Positions 10,893-21,429 of a stretch of 64,000 bases of DNA are shown piece after piece. Source of the DNA: Chlorella sorokiniana (taxonomy: Eukaryota > Chlorophyta > Trebouxiophyceae > Chlorellales > Chlorellaceae); contig CP084619.1 in NCBI GenBank assembly GCA_025917655.1, positions 1,488,001 to 1,552,000 of the forward strand. Direction: 5' to 3'. Numbering within the stretch: position 1 is the first letter of the stretch; each line of letters starts with the position of its first letter. The notes below the pieces were generated by a model. That model did no database searches and had not been told where the DNA came from. It saw only the letters and a list, made by a program, of their open reading frames with translations. The position numbers and the translations under genes are program-made.

Positions 10893-13800
10893 TCAAGCCA
10901 GCGCCAGCAGCTGCTGCCACACGAAAGCCGCCAGCAGGCCGGCCTTGGCGAACGCGAGGGACACAGAAAGGGGATGGAGCCACGGCGGCGGGGCCTTGGC
11001 CTCCCCCTCGACCCCCTTGCAAGCTCTGCCACGTAAGCGCGCTGCTGGAGGGTCAGGCCCGGTGCCTGGGCGGCCGCTTCGGCAATTGCCCGTCGCCCTC
11101 GCAGGTCCAGCGCCGGGAATACAGCGGCAACCTCACAAAGGAGCACTGCAGCAGCCGCTGCCAGCAGCCCTGCCCTGCCGTCCAAGCTGCGCACAAGGTC
11201 CGAGCCATTCACGGCGCTGCCACCAGCCTTGGCGAGGAGCAGGGCGGCGGCGGCGGCAGCCAGCGCGCCTTCCAGCGCATACTGCGCCCTGAACACGCGG
11301 CGGCCCACATCCACACCCCGCCAGCGGTCCAGCAGTGGTGCACGGAACTGGGACAGGCGACGGGGAGGGACAGGGCACAGCGAGCACGCTCGGGGGCTTG
11401 CGGGTTGCAGGGACACACACACAGCGCGGTGCGACATAGCGTGCAGGGTGGGCCAGCTCACAATCTGCCCAGCGTGCAAGGAAGGGGGTGCACCTTGACC
11501 CAGGCCTCGGTCAGTGAGATGGAGGCCACAACCGCCAGCCAAAAGGTGCTGTCCTGCGGCATCGGCAGCAACGGCACCGCATGGATCAGGGCCGCTCCAG
11601 AGGAGCCAGGGCCAGAGGCTGGGGTGGACGGGTATGCGGGGGATCCAGGCAGCAACATCTCTCTCCCTTCAGCACCCACCACCAGAAGCAGGAGGTCCGG
11701 CGACACGTGGCGCTGCAGCGCGGCATAGATCGAGCCGCCCGCGATGATGCACCACACCAGCAGCAGCAGCGGGCGTGGCGGTTGCTCGCCGCATCCATGC
11801 TGGCTGGGGCAGATGCTGCGCTGGAGTTGGATGCCGCGGCTGCTGTTCGCATTGACGCAGATGGCCTCCCTCTGATTGCTGGGCTACCGCCCTGCACGGC
11901 AGGCGGTGGGGCGCTGGTCGGGCGCACGGCGGGGGCAGCAAACACCCTCCATGCCGACATGAATGACGGCATCACTAGTTTCACACCAGCCACTGAGTCG
12001 TGATCGTCTTGCGACAGTGAAGGACGCGTGGGGCAAGGGGAACCCTGAGCAAGCGCACGGTAACAGCACTCGGAACGGCTTCAAGCTGCACAAGAGCCAT
12101 TTCGAAGAGCATTAGCTGTGGTTCAACCCGACGCACACGGGCTGGGTGCTGTCCTGTTCCCAGGCTGGCACCAGCAGGAGGCGCCTCCGAGCACGCAAGG
12201 CCAACAAACTCTATGCCAATCGGATGGATTTGCACAGTGGTAGAACAGGCTTGAGCTCAGGCATGGACAACAGCGCAGGCAGCCCACAGCAGGGAAAAGA
12301 GCTGCCACCAGGCCATGCCGCGCTGCCAGCTGTCCAGGCGGAAGGGCAGGCGCACCGGCTTGCGCGCCGCCATGTCAGCGGCCAGGTCCAGCGCAAGCTC
12401 CTCGCTAGGCCCGGGTGGCACCTCTGGAGGCGCCAGCCAGCTGCGACCGCACAGCTGGCGCACAGCGGCCTCGGCCCCCGCCTCTGACCGCGTACGGGCC
12501 GCCCCCAGCCACGCCACGAGCCGCCGCGCCACGCCGCCGCTGCCCCTGGCATGCGTGCCGCTGCCGGGGTGGAGCCCCGCCTGGCCTCCCATGCCGCCAG
12601 CGAGGTGGGCGGCTCTGTCCTGACCAGCAGCAGTATGGGCAGCAGCAGGCCCACGGTGGGGAAGAGGAAGGAGAGGAACGCCTCGCACTGCTGCTGCGGC
12701 TCGCCAATCAGCAGCCGCTGCGCCGCGGGCGCCGCGCCGCCACCTGCAAGGGCGGGGACCATGCAGCAGCAGTGGGCGGGGTCGACAGCCAGCACAGACA
12801 GCGATGCGGTACCGCAGGTTCAGGGACCGCCAGCCGGTTGACGGCCTCACGGCAGGCTGTGCGGCGGGCACAGCGGGATCCCCATCAGCAGCGCACCTGG
12901 CAACGCCAGCGCCAGAGCGTGCAGCGCAGCGTGGAAGCGCGAGAGGCGGGCCGCGGTGCGCGGGTGGGCCAGCAGCGCGGTACGGCAGAGGACGGGTTGG
13001 CGCGCACCATGGCCACCGAGTAGGCTTGCGTCAGCACGTGGGGCACCAGCGGCATGAGCGGCAGCGGCGTCAGCATCGAGCTCATCACCACCGCCACCAG
13101 GCGGCTGCCTGCAGCGCGGGCAGGGCAGGCCCCCGTTGGGGGGCAGCTTTGGTCAGGCGCGGGAGCCCAGGGCATCGCTTGAGGTGCGTGGATCCCCAAA
13201 AATGCCTGGCCTGGAGGGCTGCCAGGCAGCACGGGGAGCCACCCGCGGCCCGTGTGGAGCAGGAGGCTCGGGCGTGCCCCCGCAGCCTTACCCCAGATCA
13301 CTTTCCACAGGTCCTTCAGCAAGCCTCGCAACCCGGGTTGCGGCGGCGCATCAAGCACCCGCTGTATGCCTGTGGGGGACAGGGAGCCACGTGCCGGCGG
13401 TGCAGCAGGAGGGAGCAGTGCGCGGCCTGTAGCGGCCAGCAGAGCGCATGCTTGCACCCGCGAGCAATTAGGCAGGCGCGCACCGGCTGGTTTGCGTAGT
13501 AGAGGATAGGCAAAAAAGATCAGCCGGTAGACCAGGAACACCTCGCTGCGCCAGCGCAGGTAAGGCAGCGGCAGGTACAGCGGCAGCAGGACGGGAACGA
13601 CGGCGGTGCCGATCGACAGCAGCCGCTGGAAGCGCTCGCTGCCCGACAGGCTGCTCCAGGCCAGCAACGAAATGATTTGCGTCGAACCATGCATGAGCAA
13701 GCTAAACAGGGCCAGGCGGACGTCGAAGCGGCACTCTGCCGCGGCACGGGCACGCTCCTCCGGCGACGAGTGCTGGAACCAGCGGCTGCGCAGCGGTGAC

Positions 13801-13993
13801 GTTGGGTGTACGGGCACGGCGAGAGCTCTCCGTCCGCCATCATGGCCCGGGCGCTGTCCTCCTTGAGTGAATTCAAGCTTCGAGCGGCGGTGTGGTCCTC
13901 TCGCGAAAGCACAGAGCCGCCTCCTTCGGAGTCGCCGCCGTTCATCAAGAATAGTTGCACTGAGTCAGTGCCACTTTGATTATTTCCTGGCAT
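10893..13993 (-). CDS. Unrecognised polytopic membrane protein
   Basis: A multi-exon minus-strand gene. The N-terminal region is polar (from ATG 13993; an in-frame GTG lies at 14020), followed by RSRWFQHSSPEERARAAA and hydrophobic segments such as LALFSLLMHGSTQIISLLAW and VVPVLLPLYLPLPYLRW. Later exons give AVVMSSMLTPLPLMPLVPHV, FLFPTVGLLLPILLLVRT and GALAAAAAALLLAKAGG. The last exon ends KAGLLAAFVWQQLLALA with the stop at 10893-10895. At least six membrane segments are likely. Frame changes at a C run near 11012 and near 13810 look like lost bases. I do not recognise the family. The gene near 50288-52073 has a similar plan, so the two may be paralogues. Confidence 0.58.
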
Positions 13994-14248
13994 GCCAGGT
14001 CTCGGCTGCAAGCCCGTCACGGCCGAGGTGCAAGGTTGCTCTGCTAGCCCCGGCTAGAGCATGAACTTTTGCTCCAAGATGGTTCGTGACGAAAAGTGCA
14101 AAAACATGCTGTAGATACTCGCCTTCAGGGTTGGTGCCGTGGTGGCAGCCTGAGCCCGGCAGCGTGGGCAGCGCATCCCTCGCCCCTCCTCATCGCGGGA
14201 AGTGGCGCCTAGGCCCGGTCATTCCACCGATACTTGCAGAGAGCAAGG

Positions 14249-14253
14249 TTACA
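14249..14253 (-). terminator. TGTAA poly(A) signal of the NDUFA5-type gene
   Basis: The minus strand reads TGTAA 44 bases after the stop at 14297, the expected spacing for a green-algal poly(A) signal. Confidence 0.6.
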
Positions 14254-14296
14254 AAAACACTTCAACTGGCCAGCAAGCAACAGTGAGGGTCTGACG

Positions 14297-15291
14297 TCAC
14301 TTTGGCGTCGCGGGCGACGCCGCGCCGCCAGCCACCTTGGCCTCCACCTGATGCTCCTCCAGGAAGTCCACCTGCAGCACGCCGACCGGATCAGAAGCGA
14401 AAGGCGGCATAATCCCGCAGCACGAAGCGGCATCAGCTACGCAGGTGCCAGCGCCACCGCGTGCCGCCGGCGGCCGCAGCAGTGCTGCCATGCTGCACAG
14501 GCCAACCCACCGTGTAGCCCTCCGGCACTTCCCAAGGCTTCCACTCTGCGGGCCGTAGGCGATGGGGAGGAGCAGCAGTGAACATGGGCGGCACACAACC
14601 TTGTGGGTGGTGGGGTGGGGTGCGGGGGCCACTGCCCCACCATGCCAAACAGCAACAAAGTTCACAATCTTCCTCGGAAAGGACCAAAGTTGCAACAGGC
14701 GTTCATGCATTTGCTGTATTGCAGGCGGGCTCTGGCGCCAGTGTGGTGCTCACAAGCATCTGCTGCAGCCTGCGTGCATCCCATGCTTCCCCCGGCCCTT
14801 CTTGCAGAGGTCGCACCCGCCATTTTGGGTATCAACCCCAGCTCGTCCTGGCACATCTTGATCTCTTCCTCCAGCTGCCGCCCCAACAGCTCCTCCACCT
14901 GCTCATCAGGCGCCTCGCCATCCAGGGCGGCCAGCTTGTACAGCGCCGTCTTCTCCAAGCTGCGGCGGTACTCTGCGTGCTCCGGCAGGGCCGCCACCGC
15001 GTCCAGCACGGCCTGCAGCTGTGTGCGTAGCTCCTCCCGCGCGTTCTCCACCACAGGCACCCCCACAATGCCGGTGGTGGTCTTCACTCCGCGCGCGGAT
15101 GCCAGCGCCGCCGCCGCCGCCGCGCCAGACTCGAGTCGTAGGCTGCAGGGCAGGCGAGGGCGGATCCGACATGGAGCGGTCGGGCGAGCGCGATGAAACA
15201 AACAGGGAAGCTGAACAGCGAAGGAGGCGAGCGGGAGGAAGGGCTCCACCCTGCAGGAAACACCTGCCGGGATGTGCTGCAAGCAAGACAT
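14297..15291 (-). CDS. NDUFA5: Mitochondrial complex I subunit, NDUFA5/B13 type
   Basis: Accessory subunit of the peripheral arm of NADH:ubiquinone oxidoreductase. The first exon holds the family core: VKTTTGIVGVPVVENARE, then AEYRRSLEKTALYKLA, then EQVEELLGRQLEEEIKMCQ and DELGLIPKMA. A GT-AG intron then joins KMA to EWKPWEVPEGYT, which matches the plant C-terminal box (KM.EW.PW.VP..Y). A final phase-0 exon adds DFLEEHQVEAKVAGG and ends SPATPK. The ATG at 15291 gives a Cys/Arg/Pro-rich leader without early acids, compatible with a mitochondrial presequence, though an upstream exon cannot be excluded. Length fits the plant form once the leader is removed. Confidence 0.86.
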
Positions 15292-15848
15292 TTATCGAGA
15301 GCTTTGCAAACTCAGCACCTGGGAAGCAGCGGCGCTAGGGAGCGCAGCAGGTGAGCCCGCATGGTGGCCTGTTCGAGCGCCCCAAACCCCGGCTTTGACG
15401 GAGCTTGATGGGTTCACCGGAAGGATTGGGTTTGTCGCAGCCGCCCCACGGCCTGTTTATCGGCCGGAGAACGGCCAACAAGCTGGGCTTTTCCACAGCG
15501 GTGGTTTGCAGGCCGATCCCACCGCCCCTGGCACTTCCGCTTATTGTAGGATTCAGCTGAGGAGCATTCACAGTCTTGAAGGTCGCAGTGTCCCATGTAC
15601 CGCAGCTGTACTGGCGCAAGCTTCGAGTAAAACCCTCATCGGGCCTTGCACCTCTCCGTCGACCCACCTGGAGGCTTTCTTTGAGCAACTGTATTGCTGT
15701 GGCAGCAACGACTGGAGCCCGCGTCACGGCCTCCTTAACCACTCTGCTTTCTGGGGTCAGACTAGCATTGCACCGGATCCACGGCACGTGGGGCACGGCT
15801 GCATCCACATCGGCCCCCGCCAAAGTTGGAAGGGCGCGCTTGACCGAC
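15292..15848. other. Divergent promoter region
   Basis: This 557-base stretch lies between the NDUFA5-type gene (-) and a small coiled-coil gene (+). Open frames cross it on both strands (for example minus 15335-15901), but they have no homology I recognise and no splice support. I take it as shared 5' sequence. Confidence 0.4.
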
Positions 15849-16548
15849 ATGGCGGCGTTGGCAGCGGGTGCCAGCAGCAGCAGCCCCCTTCTCTGTCGCA
15901 CAAGGTGTGCTGGCGTGGCGTGGCGTCAGGCTCTGCGTGTGTCGGAGAGAAGAGGACTAGGAGGTCGACAACCGGAGGGGCACCAGAGCGTGCAGCGAGT
16001 GTGGCAGCCCCTTGCGCACGCCCGTTCTCAACAACCTTGCTGACGCATCGCTGCTGTTGCCAGGCCAAGGCCGCCTCGTCATCCGCCTCGGATTTCAACC
16101 CCGACGCCATTCAGGAGCTGCGGGAGAGCAAGCAGGAACTCATCGGGAAGGTCCAGGCAATGAAGAAGGTGTGTGTGTGTGTGTGTGTGGGGGGGGCTGC
16201 TCTGGGGGCTGCTGCCAATGGTTTTGGGCATCATCACTCCTTCGCGCATGGAGCGACTGCATGCCACGACACGGCGGCTGCCCTGCCTCCCCCGAGCTGC
16301 AGGAGCTGGCCGACTGGCGGGTGCGCATGAACCAGCAGGTCGAGGGATACCGCGCCGAGCTGAGCGGGCTGCAGACCAGCCTGACCAGCGAGATGAGCGG
16401 GCTGCGCGGGGAGCTGGAAGACATGAAGGCCCGCATACGGGGGCAGCTGGAGAGCAACGCCCGCGCCATCAGCGAGCTGCAGGCGCCCGGCTGCGGCGAG
16501 CCAGGCGGCGGCAGCGACGCGGCCCCGCTCGCCACGCAAGCGGGCTAG
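15849..16548 (+). CDS. Small coiled-coil protein, likely organelle-targeted
   Basis: Three exons. Exon 1 starts at ATG 15849 (MAALAAGASSSSPLLCRT) and reads like a transit peptide. After an intron ending TTGCCAG, exon 2 gives AKAASSSASDFNPDAIQELR and ESKQELIGKVQAMKK. A second intron with a GT microsatellite follows. Exon 3 gives LADWRVRMNQQVEGYRAEL, LQTSLTSEMSGLRGELEDMK and RIRGQLESNARAISELQ, a heptad-like coiled coil, then a Gly/Ala tail and TAG at 16546-16548. No named family is recognised. About 150 residues. Function unknown. Confidence 0.6.
16169..16196 (+). repeat. (GT)n tract running into poly-G, intronic
   Basis: About ten GT units followed by eight G bases, directly after the donor of intron 2 of the small coiled-coil gene. 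Confidence 0.8.
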
Positions 16549-17510
16549 CGACACGCCGCCACGGCGTGCGGCGCACGTGACTCCCGTTCTCTTGCTTTCA
16601 TGCTGCAGCGGTGCTGCGGCTCGCCGCACGGCAGCCTGGCGTCCCCCCCCTGCATCTTGCTCGCGTTCTTCCTCCATACTGTTGCCTTTGTTCTATTGCT
16701 CCCAGCAGCACCATTTCATGCCTTCTTCTGGTAGCTGGTAACAACTCCCTGCCGGCGCCCCAGGCTGCGGCTGCATAGTTGCGTACGCACCAGGCGCTCG
16801 TCGGCGGGATGTGGGTGGTGCCGCCCTTGACTGAGGGCGTGAGGGGCGAGGGGGCCACATCTCCAGCTCGTCATTCCAGTGATTACCAGCCGTGGCCAAT
16901 TGTGGTGCGTCCGGCCGGGCCCTGACAGGTGGCAGCACATGCCAGGTGTTGCAAACGGGCAGCGGGTTGTCGGAGCGTCATGCCATGCCCAGGCTGCCTC
17001 ACCTACGCACATACTTCGAATTACCGTTAATTCGGAGGCCCAACCCCTTGCAAGCACAGCTCGGTGCGTGGAAACCCTTCCGAGCGACAGAGGCGTGGAC
17101 CATCCGTTCCTTCGGCATCAAACGCTCATCCTAGCCCCCGGGTGAGCACAATTGGCGCGGTAGGCCGTGCACAGCAACGCAGCGAGCCCTCCGAAAGTTC
17201 CGAAGGCTGCAACTTTGCGATCTCAAAGCGGGCTCCCGTGCAGTCACCGGAGGCACTGCCAGTGCCCGCGGCCTGCCGAAGGGCGCCGAAAGCGGTGTGC
17301 CCTCTATCAGGGCGGCTACGCTGCCTGTGAATCCGATCCGTGGGATACTGCTGTCGCGGCGGCTGCGGGCGTGTGTGCGCTCGACGCTCTCCTTTGTGGG
17401 GCCCTGGTGATGCCCTCTCCTTCCTCCTGCCCTTTGCGCGCTGCCCAAGGGCCCTCACTGCATCCCCCCTCCCTCCTTGCTCCATTGGCAGACTAACTGT
17501 CACATCCGCA
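16549..17510. other. Intergenic region upstream of the hexose symporter
   Basis: Nearly 1 kb between the coiled-coil gene stop and the symporter ATG. It holds a small inverted repeat at 17017-17034 (CGAATTA / TAATTCG, 4-base loop) and no convincing frame. It probably contains the 3' UTR of the first gene and the promoter and 5' UTR of the symporter. Confidence 0.45.
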
Positions 17511-20114
17511 ATGGGCGGCGGCGGACCCATCGGCCCCATCGGCGCCGCCGGCCGCGCCGACCAGTACAAGGGCGGTCTCACCTGGCGGGTGCTCTTCATC
17601 GCCGTCGTGGCAGCTTCGGGAGGGTTGTTGTTCGGTGAGTAGATTGAAGAGCCTTTGACTGATCATGGCGTCTGTGCTTCAAGATGCGTCATGGGCTCGC
17701 CATCTACCTGGCGCACAGGCAGCATGCCGGGAGGCAGACTCGATTGGAGCCGGTGCAGGAGGCTCTACGGGCTCTGCTGCCAACCGCCCCGCCGCCGCGC
17801 CCTGCTGCCCCGCCGCCGCGCAGGCTATGACCTGGGCGTGACGGGCGGCGTGGAGGCCTCCGACGCCTTCCTCTCCGAGTTCTTCCCCGACACCTACGCC
17901 AAGAAGCAGGCCGACGCCGACAACACCAGCCCCTGTGAGCGCCGCCGACCGGCTGCGCACACGCACACGCCCCCGCCCCCTGTCTGCCTGTCGGTGCCCT
18001 GCATTGCGAGCGGGCGAGCGTGGTGTCTCCCTTGCATCGCGCCTGCCTGCCACAAAGCGCCCACCCGCCCAACCCCGGCCCCCTTGCCCCTGCGCAGACT
18101 GCGTGTTTGACGACCAGCTGCTGGCGCTCTTCACCTCCTCCCTCTTCATCGCGGGCATGTGCATGGCCCCCTGGCCTCCGTGTCCACGCGGCACTGGGGC
18201 CGCCGCGCCACCATGCTCCAGGGCGGCCTCTGGTTCCTGCTGGGCGGCACGCTCAACGCGTCGGCCCAGAACCTGGCCATGCTCATCGTCGGCCGCATCT
18301 GCCTGGGCTTTGGCATCGGCTGCGCCAACCAGTCGGTGCCGCTCTACCTCTCCGAGATGGCGCCCTCCAAGTACCGCGGCGGCATGAACATCATGGCGAG
18401 CCGCCGCCGCCGCAGCTTCGCCCGCCGCCGCGCAGCGTGTCTGCCCCCGCCCCGAGCCCGACCTGCGGCCCGGCTCGCCGCGCTCACCAGCCCCTGCCCC
18501 CTAACCGCCGCCGCGCCCCCGCGGTTCCCTCCCCGCAGTTCCAGCTGGCCACCACCATTGGCATCCTGGTGGCCCAGCTCGTCAACTACGCCGTGCGCAA
18601 CTGGGACGAGGGCTGGCGGCTCAGCCTGGGCCTGGCCATCGTGCCCGCCATCCTGCTCACCATCGGCGGCATCATCCTCCCCGACTCACCCAACTCCCTC
18701 ATCGAGCGGTGAGCGCCCGAACGCGCCAGCACGCTGTCCCCGGGAGAAGGAGGGGCGGCGCCTGGCGAGGAGGGCTAGCGTCCAGGGTGCCCCCTGCACA
18801 CCCCATCCCCGATGAGACAAGCTCATGTCCCCCTCCCTCTTTGCCCCCCCTTACAAACACCCTGCGCAGCGGCAAGCGCGAGGAGGGGCGCAAGGTCCTG
18901 GAGCAGATCCGCGGCACGGCCGAGGTGGACGCGGGTGCGCCAAGGGTGCTGCATGCCTGCCGCCGTGGCAGCCCCCACCGTCAACCCCACGCCTCTATGC
19001 ATGGCCCCTGCCGCCTGTAACCTTGATCCCGCCCCGCCCCCCCACCCCCACCCCACCCCCACCCCTTCTCCCCTCCTAAAAAAAAACGACAAGCAGAGTT
19101 TGCCGACATCTGCGAGGCGGCGCAGTCGGCGCGGCAGGTGTCTCAGGCGCAGGCGTGGCGCAACCTGTTCCGCCGCGAGTACCGCCCCTCCCTGGTGCTG
19201 GCCACCGCCATCCCCAGCTTCCAGCAGTGGACGGGCATCAACGTGAGGGCTGCCGCTGCTGCCGGTGCAGGGCATCGATGCGGCCCTCGCAGCCGCCCCA
19301 TGCGTGCTGACGGTGCATGCCCCCGCCCTGCAGGCCATCATGTTTTACGTGCCCATCCTCTTCTCGTCCCTGGTGAGCCGCCGCTGCTGTCGAGGGCAGC
19401 AGGGGAGCAAGCCCTGCGGCGGGCCTCTCGCCCACCGTGCCTCGACCCCAGCACCCACCCCACCCGCCCTGCTCTGCCCGGCAGGGCACCGGCGACGATG
19501 CCGCCCTGCTCAACGCCGTCATCATCGGCGGCGTCAACCTGCTCAGCACCTTTGTGTCCATCTACATGGTGGACCGAGCCGGCCGCCGCATCCTCTTCCT
19601 GGAGGGCGGCACGCAGGTGCGAGGGGGCGCGGCGCCGGGGCTTTCGTTTGCTTTCTTTTGTTTGTTGGGGGAGGGGGCGTGTGTGTAAAAGGCGCCAGCT
19701 TGCCGCCCCCTCTGCTCGTCGGCACCCTGGCAGTTGACCCCACCTCACACCCTCACACCCCACCCTCACCCCCACCCCACCCCACCCGCAGATGTTCATT
19801 GCCCAGGTGGCGGTGGGCGTGCTGCTGGGCGTGGCCTTTGGCACCTACAACACCAGCAACCTGCCAACCTCCATCACCTACGTCGCCCTCGTCCTCATCT
19901 GCATCTTTGTCGCCGGCTTTGCCTGGTCCTGGGGCCCGCTGGGCTGGCTGGTGAGGGCCGCGGCGTGCCAGCGGGCGTGCTCATGGTACGCGTGCCCCCC
20001 CCATCTGCCGCAAGCGCCCAAAGCCTCGCCCCTCTGGCTCCCCTTCATCATCCTGTTGCCACGCGCCGCCCCCCCACACACACACCCACCCACCCACCCA
20101 CCCACCCACCCACA

Positions 20115-20145
<31 letters not shown>

Positions 20146-20862
20146 CACCCCTATCCCACACACCGACACCCATCCCGCTGCAGGTGCCCTCCGAGATCCA
20201 AACGCTTGAGACTCGCTCCGCCGGCTTCTCCCTCTCCGTGTCCATGAACTTCCTGTGGTCCTTTGTGCTGGCTCAGGCGTTCCTCAGTATGCTTTGCGCA
20301 CTTGAGTTTGGAGTCTTCCTCTTCTTCGCCGTCATGGTGAGCTGCCCCGCAGGGAGGGTCTGCTCCTATGGGGGTCGCGCTGCAGCCTGCACACACACCT
20401 GCCCCTCCCACCCCACTCTCACCCACCCACCCACCCACCCACCACCACCCCAGGTCCTCATCATGACAACCTTTGTGTTCTTCCTGGTTCCCGAGACCAA
20501 GGGCGTGCCGCTGGAGGAGGTGTACACGCTGTACTGCCAACACAAGATCTGGGGCAAGATGTGAGGGCCGCAGCCGCAGCCGCAAACCGACCGCGCACGC
20601 CCCGTTGTGCACGGCAGCGCGCCTGCTTGCCAAGCCAAAACTTACTGGCGCCCCTTCACCCCCTGGCCCCTCCCTGCGCAGCATCCCGGAGGAGGCCAAG
20701 GAAGCCACGCTGCAGCTGGCCGCAACCAACAGCGGCTCCATGGCGCTGGCTGCCGCGGAGATGGCGCTGTCCAAGCCCTCGGGCGGCCAGGCCGGAAACA
20801 AGCCCTCCTCCTCCGATGGCTCCGGCCGCGGCGGCGCCCGGGACGGTGCCGACAAGATGTAG
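17511..20862 (+). CDS. HUP: H+/hexose symporter, Chlorella HUP / plant STP type
   Basis: Major-facilitator sugar:proton symporter of the plasma membrane. About 12 short exons spell out the family signatures in order: [20 protein letters not shown] then [11 protein letters not shown] (helix 1), RHWGRRATM (loop 2-3), [20 protein letters not shown] then [10 protein letters not shown], a helix-6 block ending [20 protein letters not shown] (helix 7), [42 protein letters not shown] and [12 protein letters not shown]. Twelve helices fit. One frame change near 18167 (C run) is probably a lost base. The last intron starts inside ATGTGAGG at about 20563: splicing adds a Ser/Gly-rich tail ending at 20862, while retention would stop after GKM. 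Glucose induction is known for Chlorella HUP genes; no element is identified here. Confidence 0.93.
19022..19080 (+). repeat. C-rich polypyrimidine tract
   Basis: A run of CCCCA/CCCC units followed by A9 precedes the acceptor of the exon starting [10 protein letters not shown]. It is intronic. Confidence 0.7.
20075..20150 (+). repeat. (CA)n / (CCCA)n microsatellite in a symporter intron
   Basis: Alternating CA and CCCA units fill the intron between the exons ending GPLGWLV and starting PSEIQTLE. The G-rich complement could form quadruplexes. Confidence 0.8.
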
Positions 20863-21429
20863 GGGCAGCTTTCCCCGGCTCTCGCATTCGCCCAGTCGCC
20901 CCACCCGGCCGGCCTGGCTGCGAGGGCATCTTGCGAGGTGGCTCGGGAGGTCGCGGCCGCCCCACAACCAGCGGGCTGCTGGCCGTCGCCGTCGCCTCCT
21001 GGGCCCCTGAACCCAACAGCCGAGTTGCAGACGCAGAGCGCTATCATTGAACACCTGCAAGGATGACTAGCCCGAGCGCTGACAACATGCATGTCTGGTC
21101 CGCACACACTTCGTGAACAAATTCATCAACCCCCTGCTTCTCGCCAGTTCAAGCATGGCACGAATTTTTCTGACCTGTAGACATGCATCCGCACGTTTTT
21201 CCTTGCACGTTTGCTTCCCTCTGGGTGCAGCAGGTTTTTGGCTGGTTGGCTGTGGTAAGCACTGCGTTTGCAATCCTGTTTTCTGTCTACCGACGTTTTC
21301 CTTGGCGATACACCTCCATGCTCCTACCACGGCTACCATGCCTTGATATGTAATCCTTGCATCACAATCAATCCAGACAGCACAGCTGCGTTCAAGCAGC
21401 GCCCAAATCTGGAGATGGGCTGCCAGGAG
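20863..21429. other. Convergent 3' intergenic region
   Basis: This lies between the symporter stop (+) and the helical-protein stop (-). Base composition drops toward AT after about 21060. Nothing is recognised besides the TGTAA at 21349, so it is probably 3' UTRs. Confidence 0.45.
21349..21353 (+). terminator. TGTAA, possible poly(A) signal of the hexose symporter
   Basis: The only TGTAA I see downstream of the symporter, about 490 bases past its stop and 77 bases before the stop of the convergent gene. Confidence 0.35.

Noticed and set aside
15335-15901. 188-residue minus-strand open frame
   Set aside because: It is antisense to the first exon of the coiled-coil gene, with no homology, splice support or poly(A) signal.
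15272-16330. 352-residue plus-strand open frame
   Set aside because: It crosses the NDUFA5-type start, a promoter and introns of the coiled-coil gene. Only the GC-rich composition keeps it open, and its sequence has no family resemblance.
20041-20160. Regular repeats resembling a CRISPR-like array
   Set aside because: They are simple CA/CCCA microsatellite units in an intron of a eukaryotic gene, without spacers.
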